In this document: piece after piece, positions 25,263 to 31,038 of the stretch | How the letters are laid out: each line of letters starts with the position of its first letter | How positions within the stretch are numbered: the first letter of the stretch is position 1 | From: JANNFX01 sp031380225 | Lineage (GTDB): Bacteria > Pseudomonadota > Alphaproteobacteria > Rhizobiales > Hyphomicrobiaceae | Reading direction: 5' to 3' | Assembly: GCA_031380225.1 (NCBI GenBank) | Contig: JANNFX010000264.1 | Coordinates: 1-31,038 of the forward strand | DNA: 31,038 nucleotides | The notes under the pieces: generated by a model | Database searches by the model: none | Told to the model about the DNA's origin: nothing | What the model saw: only the letters and a program-made list of their open reading frames with translations | Program-made: the position numbers and the translations under genes

Positions 25263-28200
25263 ATGGCTACACTGACCCGTTCAGACAACCCATTCTTGCC
25301 GCTCGCAAGTTTTCTCTCTTGGGCCAGCCAACTCACATCGTGGACATATGTCTCCGACTCCGGTGACGGTGCATCTGTGACCGTTCAAAATAGCGACGGG
25401 ACATTCACCGTTTTCACAAGCGCGGATAACTCAATTGGTTTGGATGGCGGCAACAATCCGGTTGGCGGCAATATTTCCCAAGTCGAAAGGTTCGATACCG
25501 ACGGCTTGACGTTGATTGAAACACTCGTCCCCGATGCTGATTTCTCGCTGGCTGTGTTCTACATTAACATTGCCACAACCAGCATCGACGGATTGTTGAG
25601 CGGCGCCGATAACATCATCGGCGGCAGCAGTTCGCATGACAACTTGTTTGGCTACGACGGCGACGACACCTTTAACCCAGGACCGCTCGATCTCTTGAAC
25701 GGGCCTGCTATCGACGTTATGATTGGCGGCAAGGGCAACGATACATTTAATGTTGGACCGGCTCCCGAGGTCGCATTTCTTTATGTCATCGGCTACAATC
25801 AAGAGGACGGTGGTAGCGGTGTCGTCATCAATCTCAGTGATACATTGCAGGGCGGCGTCGCAGCCCACTCGGCCACCGATACATTCGGAGATACTGACAC
25901 CCTCAACGGCATTATCAATGTCGTTGGCACCAACCAGGCCGACCAATTCTTCGGCGGCGCAATCAGTGAGCTGTTCAATGCCGGTGGCGGAGCTGACACC
26001 ATAGACGGGGGCGGTGATGGTCAAGATTTTGATCTTCTAGTCTATTCGTTTATTGCCGCTGTTAAGACCGACGTGTTCAACTATGACGGCATTACCGTCA
26101 CATTTAACGTCGCCGGGGGCGGTACGCTATCAACGTCTGGGCAGGTGGTTGGGACCGTCAGCGGCACCGACACGTTCAGCGATATTGAGCGCGTGCTTGG
26201 CACGAATGTTGGCGACACGTTCAACGGGGCCAATGATTCCTTCAATACCTACGTTGGCATGGGCGGCAATGATATTTTCAATGGCGGCGATTTTATTGAT
26301 CTTGCCGATTACGCCTTTGAAAATATATCTGGCGCAACAGGCGGTGTTATTGTCAATTTAAGCTCGGCAACTCAGTTTGGCGTCGCGGCCGGAAAGGCAG
26401 CGGATTCGCTCGGCGGCACCGATACGCTGAATAGCATCGAGTGGGTATCCGGAACCAACGCGGCCGACATTCTGATCGGCGGTAGCGGCGACAATGATCT
26501 GAGTGGCCACGACGGAGCCGACCTTCTAGTCGGCGGTGCTGGCAATGACAGCTTCAGCGGTGACGGCGCAACCGGCCAAATCTATGCCGATGTCGTTGAC
26601 TATGGATTGGAAACCGGTGGCGGCGCCATCACTGTCAATGCGGATGGCACGGTCAAAGATACATTTGGCAATACGGACACACTGTTCGGCATCGGTGAAA
26701 TTCGAGGCACGGCGTTGGGCGATACCTTCAACGGGTCGAAGTTCAACGATAGTTTTGCGCCCGGCAAGGGCAACGACGTCATATCCAGCGGCGGTTCGTT
26801 CGTTGGCGCCGCGAGTGCCGACCGGGTGTCTTACAATGCCGATGATGCCGCCACCTCTGGCGTTAATTATGATGCGGCGCTGCTGACGCAACAGGTCAAG
26901 AGCACGTACTATGGCAACGACACGCTGACCGGCTTCACCAATATCTGGTTCGAAGCAACGCAATTTGCTGACAGCATCAAGGCAACGGAAGGCGATGACA
27001 TTCTGCTGCCGTCTCTCGGTAGCGACACCATCGATGGCCGTGGAGGATTTGATTACCTGACTTACATTGACCGCCGCAGCACCAATCTCGGAGTTGGTAT
27101 CACGGTCACTGCTACCACAGCGACGTCTGGGACGGTGGTCCAGGGCGTCGACACGGACACTTATACAAATATCGAACACGTCGATGGTAGTTTCAATGCC
27201 GACACATTCAACGGCAGTTCAGGAAACGACAGCTTCTCTGGCTTCAGCGGCGGCGATACATTTGACGGCAACGGCGGCTCCGATACGTTGTCTTATGAAT
27301 TCGATGAAGTCTTCGGCGCGAAGGCAGGCATTGATGTTGATCTGACACTCGGAACCGTACTCAACGGCTATGGCGCGACCGACGCTCTATCCGAAATCGA
27401 GAACATTGTTGGCACCAGCTTCGCCGACATCCTGCTCGGTGACACGAACGACAACAGTTTTGATGGCCGCGGCGGCGCCGACATTATGACGGGCGGTGAT
27501 GGAAACGACACCTACTTTGTCGATAACGCGCTTGACCAAGTTGTCGAGGATGGTACCGGCACTGCCGACGTCATCCGCAGCTCCATAGATTTTAATCTCG
27601 CGGTTTCTGGTGACAACGTTGAAAATCTGGTTCTCGACGGCAAAGGCAACATCAACGGCACCGGTAATGGATTAGCCAACTCCATCATCGGAAACTCCGG
27701 CAACAACATCATCAATGGCGGGACCGGCGCCGATAAAATGGACGGCGGCGCTGGCAACGATACGTTCTTTGTCGATGTCGCGGGTGACACCGTGTCGGAC
27801 TCGGCAGGCATCGATACGATCAACTCTCTCGTCACCATCACGCTCGCCACCGGACTAGAAAATCTGCTCCTTGGCGGTGGTGGCATAGCGAACGGCACCG
27901 GCAATGCGGTCAACAATATCATGACCGGCAATACGGCCAATAACAGTCTTTCGGGGCTTGGCGGAAGCGACACGCTGAGCGGCGGGTCGGGTGTCGACAA
28001 ACTGATTGGCGGCGCGGGCCGGGATACAATGACCGGAGGTGCGGCGAACGACGTCTTTGACTTCAATCTGGTGACCGAGACCGGCAAGACGGCCTCAACG
28101 CGCGACATCATCAAAGACTTCACCCACCTCGGCGACGATATCGATCTCTCGACCATCGATGCCAATGGCACCGCTGCCGGCAACGGTGTGTTTAGTTTCC

Positions 28201-28385
28201 AGGCCGCGAAAGGCGCGGCATTCACCGGCGTCAAAGGTCAGCTGCACTGGACGCAATTCAATGCGGCCGGGACCATCAATGACAAGACGATCATCGAGGG
28301 CGACATCAACGGAGATAAGGTAGCTGACTTCCAAATTGAGCTGACCGGCCTCAAGACCCTAACGGCAGCAGATTTCGTATTGTGA
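25263..28385 (+). CDS. RTX (haemolysin-type calcium-binding) secreted protein with serralysin-type C-terminus
   Basis: Large Ca2+-binding protein, probably secreted to the surface or medium by a type I system. The 1040-residue product has no N-terminal signal peptide. Residues 1-150 are a unique N-terminal region. Residues about 186-752 consist of seven related modules of 70-100 residues, each ending in a G-x-x-x-D-x-F/I RTX-type stretch. Two classical nonapeptide blocks follow (about 728-750 and 818-935; for example GGAGNDTFFVD), with ENLVLDGKGNINGTGNG-type spacers. Residues 930-1040 form the peptidase M10 serralysin C-terminal domain, ending in ADFVL, a typical type I secretion signal. No protease HExxH or pore-forming helices are seen. 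The ATG at 25263 has GAGAGGA eight bases upstream; a TTG at 25233 could add ten residues. Confidence 0.88.
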   Translation: MATLTRSDNPFLPLASFLSWASQLTSWTYVSDSGDGASVTVQNSDGTFTVFTSADNSIGLDGGNNPVGGNISQVERFDTDGLTLIETLVPDADFSLAVFYINIATTSIDGLLSGADNIIGGSSSHDNLFGYDGDDTFNPGPLDLLNGPAIDVMIGGKGNDTFNVGPAPEVAFLYVIGYNQEDGGSGVVINLSDTLQGGVAAHSATDTFGDTDTLNGIINVVGTNQADQFFGGAISELFNAGGGADTIDGGGDGQDFDLLVYSFIAAVKTDVFNYDGITVTFNVAGGGTLSTSGQVVGTVSGTDTFSDIERVLGTNVGDTFNGANDSFNTYVGMGGNDIFNGGDFIDLADYAFENISGATGGVIVNLSSATQFGVAAGKAADSLGGTDTLNSIEWVSGTNAADILIGGSGDNDLSGHDGADLLVGGAGNDSFSGDGATGQIYADVVDYGLETGGGAITVNADGTVKDTFGNTDTLFGIGEIRGTALGDTFNGSKFNDSFAPGKGNDVISSGGSFVGAASADRVSYNADDAATSGVNYDAALLTQQVKSTYYGNDTLTGFTNIWFEATQFADSIKATEGDDILLPSLGSDTIDGRGGFDYLTYIDRRSTNLGVGITVTATTATSGTVVQGVDTDTYTNIEHVDGSFNADTFNGSSGNDSFSGFSGGDTFDGNGGSDTLSYEFDEVFGAKAGIDVDLTLGTVLNGYGATDALSEIENIVGTSFADILLGDTNDNSFDGRGGADIMTGGDGNDTYFVDNALDQVVEDGTGTADVIRSSIDFNLAVSGDNVENLVLDGKGNINGTGNGLANSIIGNSGNNIINGGTGADKMDGGAGNDTFFVDVAGDTVSDSAGIDTINSLVTITLATGLENLLLGGGGIANGTGNAVNNIMTGNTANNSLSGLGGSDTLSGGSGVDKLIGGAGRDTMTGGAANDVFDFNLVTETGKTASTRDIIKDFTHLGDDIDLSTIDANGTAAGNGVFSFQAAKGAAFTGVKGQLHWTQFNAAGTINDKTIIEGDINGDKVADFQIELTGLKTLTAADFVL
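25818..27518 (+). repeat. Seven tandem RTX-associated modules within the secreted protein
   Basis: Units start at about residues 186, 278, 361, 456, 533, 613 and 690. Each contains a beta-strand (V-x-V-N-L or similar), a G-x-x-DTL/F-x-x-I-E linker (for example TDTLNSIEWVSGTN), a DxFxG turn and an RTX-like GG-x-D-x-h-x-G-G segment, then Y/D-rich residues. The units are divergent at the DNA level, so they are old duplications. Confidence 0.7.
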
Positions 28386-28575
28386 GCGGGCGGCGGCACT
28401 AATCACCGTTCTGTCACCCGGTCGCAACCTCTGGCGGCAGGGCCACAATCCTGGATAACGCTTTCAGTCGTGCGCTGGGATCGCTGCCGGCGCGCGATGT
28501 CTTTGCGACCTTGCTGGACGACGTCCTGGCCCGGCGGCAACGGACGTCACGCGGCCAAAGCCTATGCCTTGACCG

Positions 28576-31038
28576 TCAGCTTGCTTTGGCGATTGCGTGG
28601 TCATGGATAATCCTGCCGATTTCGGGCCGGCATGAGCCGCAATTGGTTCCGGCTTTTAGCGCAGCGCCGACTGCGGCCACCGACATACAATTTTCATCGG
28701 TGACGGCCGCCACGATTTGGTTGAAGCCAATCTCGAAACACGCGCAGACAATGGCACCACGATCGCGTTCTGCGGCACCAGCGCGGCCAGCAAGGACGCG
28801 TAACCGGTCACGCGGATCCGTGGCGGCGCCCTCAAGACGGTCGGCCGCGAACGTGCGCGAGACGGTGACTGGGTTCGCCGCCATAAACAAAGCGCCAACG
28901 AGATGGTCGCCGTCGAAAATTGCGAACCGGTATTGTCGGCTTCGCTCGTCGCGATAGGCAAGCACTTCGGAAGTGCTGTCCTGATTGAGATTGAAGTAGG
29001 TGCGGACATAGTCCTCCCAATTTTCCGGCGCCTTCTGGCCTGCCAGCTCAACGCGCCAGCCAGATTTTGCGGCCGCAAGGGCCCAGTAGTCTGCATTGAT
29101 CGATTTTGGCTTGGCACGAGACACGGCGAAGCCGTACCACGACGCATCAAAGCGGTTGACGGACACCGGCGCAGCTTTGAGTTCGGGCTGGCCAGAGTTG
29201 GGGTCAGTATGTGCGTTGACGAGCGCGCAAACGCGCGCCGCACTTGCATATTGATCGCTCCAATGTATTGGAACAAAAACCGAGCCCGGCCGCTGTCGTG
29301 TGGTGATAAGCGTGCGTACGATAACTTGACCGTGGGAGTTGCGGACCTCGGCGAGCCCGGCGTCTTCGAGTCCAAGTCGCTTTGCATCGTCTGGATGAAT
29401 TTCGAGGTACGGTTCGGCGATGTGACCCATCAGGCGTGCGGTCTTAGCCGTGCGAGTCATTGTGTGCCACTGATCGCGGATGCGTCCGGTGTTCAAGACA
29501 AATGGAAATTCCGGCGTCACAGAGCGGGCGAGCGGGCGATACGGGGTCTCGATGACGCGGGCGCGGCGATCGGACGTGAAAAAATGTCCAGCTCCGAAAA
29601 AACGCGTTGAGTCCGGATCGGCACCTGCCGGCTGTGGCCATAGAAAGGGTTTTTGGGCGGCGTAGTCCATGAGTGAGATACCGGCAAACCGGCTGATGTC
29701 GAAGTCGCGTGTTCCGCCATTTTCTAAACCCGACAACCGCGCGTGCTCGGCGAAGATCTCAGAGGCATTTGCGTAACTGAACTCGTTGTGAAAACCCAAA
29801 CGTTTGCCAACTTCGGCCATTTGCCACCAGTCAGCGCGCGCTTGACCCGGAGCCGCCAGAAACGGGCGTTGCCGGGAGATGCGCCGCTCTGAGTTGGTGA
29901 CTGTCCCGTCCTTTTCGCCCCAGGCAAGGGACGGTAACAGGACATGGGCATAAGCTGTCGTATCGGTATGGCGCGTGACGTCGGACACAACGACGAACGG
30001 GCAAAGCTTAAGCGCCTCGCGCACAGTGTCGGCTTCGGGCATGCTGTCGACGGGATTGGTGGCCATGATCCATAGCGCTTTGATGCGCCCGTCACCAACG
30101 GCGCGGAACATATCGACGGCCTTTAAACCTGGCACTGTTGCAATGCGCGGCGAATTCCAGAACGATTGCACGATGCGGCGGTGATCGGCGTTGCCAAGCT
30201 CCATGTGACAGGCGAGCATGTTCGCCATGCCGCCAACTTCGCGCCCGCCCATGGCGTTTGGCTGCCCTGTGACCGAGAACGGTCCCATGCCGGGCTTGCC
30301 GATGCGGCCCGTTGCAAGGTGACAGTTGATGATTGCGTTGACTTTGTCGGTGCCAGAAGTCGATTGGTTGACGCCCTGGCTATAGACGGTGACGGATTTC
30401 TCTGTGGCCGCGAAGAGCGCGTAGAATTTTCTGATGTCGCTTTCTGCGAGCCCGGTGATGGCGGAAATTTCTGCAATGCTGGTTGTCTTTGTTGTGGCGA
30501 GAGCGGCTTCAAAACCAGACGTGTGCTGGTCGATGTATTTGCGATCGATAGTGCTCGTCTGATCGAGATATGCAAGCAACCCGTTGAACAGTGCAACATC
30601 AGAACCCGGCGTCAAAGCCAGATGCATATCTGCAATCTCGCATGTCGCCGTGGCGCGCGGATCGATGACGACGACCTTGAGCCCGCGCGTTTCCCGGGCG
30701 GCGGCCAGCCGTTGAAACAAGATCGGGTGACACCAAGCAAGATTAGAGCCGGTGAGAACAACGAGGTCAGCGAGTTCAAGGTCCTCGTAGTTTCCAGGCA
30801 CCGTATCTGAGCCAAATGCGCGCTTGTGCCCGGCAACCGATGACGCCATGCACAGCCGCGAGTTGGTATCGATGTTGGCTGATCCGATGAAGCCTTTCAT
30901 CAGCTTGTTGGCGACGTAGTAGTCCTCGGTCAGGATTTGACCTGAAACATAAAATGCAACGGAGTCTCGGCCGTGTTCCGCAATCGTCTCGCGAAATTTG
31001 GTGGCAACGAAATCGAGGGCTGCATCCCAACTTGTTCG
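28576..31038 (-). CDS. nasA: Assimilatory nitrate reductase catalytic subunit, 5-prime end outside window
   Basis: Reduces nitrate to nitrite in the cytoplasm using a molybdenum bis-MGD cofactor and Fe-S clusters. The frame is open to the last base of the window, giving 820 residues. About 80-90 N-terminal residues, including the [4Fe-4S] cysteine motif, lie beyond the edge. Visible landmarks are SWDAALDFVA at the edge and the probable Mo-ligand cysteine in NSRLCMASSVAGHKRAFG. TGSNLAWCHP, MGGREVGGMANML and the C-terminal MGD-binding domain follow. The C-terminal BFD-like [2Fe-2S] domain has a CAC motif and CGSC near the end (GTNCGSCRPEIGRII), as in NasA of the ferredoxin/flavoprotein-linked type. 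It is convergent with the RTX gene; the 190 bases between them show no terminator or gene I can support. Confidence 0.94.
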   Translation of the reverse strand, partial: RTSWDAALDFVATKFRETIAEHGRDSVAFYVSGQILTEDYYVANKLMKGFIGSANIDTNSRLCMASSVAGHKRAFGSDTVPGNYEDLELADLVVLTGSNLAWCHPILFQRLAAARETRGLKVVVIDPRATATCEIADMHLALTPGSDVALFNGLLAYLDQTSTIDRKYIDQHTSGFEAALATTKTTSIAEISAITGLAESDIRKFYALFAATEKSVTVYSQGVNQSTSGTDKVNAIINCHLATGRIGKPGMGPFSVTGQPNAMGGREVGGMANMLACHMELGNADHRRIVQSFWNSPRIATVPGLKAVDMFRAVGDGRIKALWIMATNPVDSMPEADTVREALKLCPFVVVSDVTRHTDTTAYAHVLLPSLAWGEKDGTVTNSERRISRQRPFLAAPGQARADWWQMAEVGKRLGFHNEFSYANASEIFAEHARLSGLENGGTRDFDISRFAGISLMDYAAQKPFLWPQPAGADPDSTRFFGAGHFFTSDRRARVIETPYRPLARSVTPEFPFVLNTGRIRDQWHTMTRTAKTARLMGHIAEPYLEIHPDDAKRLGLEDAGLAEVRNSHGQVIVRTLITTRQRPGSVFVPIHWSDQYASAARVCALVNAHTDPNSGQPELKAAPVSVNRFDASWYGFAVSRAKPKSINADYWALAAAKSGWRVELAGQKAPENWEDYVRTYFNLNQDSTSEVLAYRDERSRQYRFAIFDGDHLVGALFMAANPVTVSRTFAADRLEGAATDPRDRLRVLAGRAGAAERDRGAIVCACFEIGFNQIVAAVTDENCMSVAAVGAALKAGTNCGSCRPEIGRIIHDHAIAKAS

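Noticed and set aside
28511..28957. Plus-strand open frame after the RTX gene, overlapping nasA
   Set aside because: Most of it is antisense to the conserved Fe-S domain of nasA, and it has no domain features.
1..31038. tRNA genes, CRISPR arrays, insertion sequences and prophage genes
   Set aside because: Scanning by eye found no tRNA T-loop context outside coding genes, no regularly spaced direct repeats and no transposase, integrase or phage-like products.

Overview
The window looks like a chromosomal segment of an alphaproteobacterium, most likely of the order Hyphomicrobiales (Rhizobiales). The evidence is the conserved block prfB - mrcA (PBP1a) - amiC - divergent rne, the aroQ-accB-accC cluster, a DUF2244 gene beside nth, and an RNase E that ends in a short basic/tryptophan tail. 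I cannot name a genus. The organism carries Calvin-cycle genes (phosphoribulokinase and fructose-1,6-bisphosphatase) and an assimilatory nitrate reductase. This suggests an autotrophic or facultatively autotrophic bacterium able to use nitrate. No tRNA, rRNA, insertion sequence, phage gene or CRISPR array was seen.

Layout. 1-1961 (minus): cbbF then cbbP, the end of a probable cbb operon that continues to the left. 2165-6072 (plus): an RTX-accessory cluster of an HlyC-like acyltransferase homologue, a PrtD-type type I secretion ABC exporter and an HlyD-type membrane fusion protein, with no TolC and no adjacent substrate. 6111-11558 (minus): prfB, which has a classic programmed +1 frameshift, then mrcA and amiC. 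11559-12366: an 800-base divergent region with a candidate structured RNA and the rne leader. 12367-15783 (plus): rne, followed by a clear intrinsic terminator. 16014-21206 (plus): envelope and periplasm genes, namely an unrecognised exported protein with three internal repeats, an M15-type peptidase, an M48/TPR metalloprotease and a ScsC-like DsbA protein, followed by aroQ. 21247-23116: accB and accC. 23172-23873 (minus): nth. 24013-24910 (plus): a DUF2244 membrane protein and a small cyclic-nucleotide-binding protein, translationally close-packed. 25263-28385 (plus): a 1040-residue RTX/serralysin-C-terminal protein. 28576-31038 (minus): nasA, cut by the right edge.

How the parts fit. The 1040-residue RTX protein has a C-terminal type I secretion signal and is the only visible candidate cargo for the exporter 19 kb upstream; that pairing is inference. 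The HlyC homologue that opens the exporter cluster aligns without gaps around the two catalytic positions of E. coli HlyC, yet both the His and the Asp appear to be replaced. This is the most unusual observation in the window. The peptidoglycan genes (PBP1a, AmiC, M15 peptidase), the outer-membrane quality-control M48 protease and the DsbA/ScsC protein form a loose envelope-biogenesis neighbourhood. AroQ and AccBC supply shikimate and malonyl-CoA.
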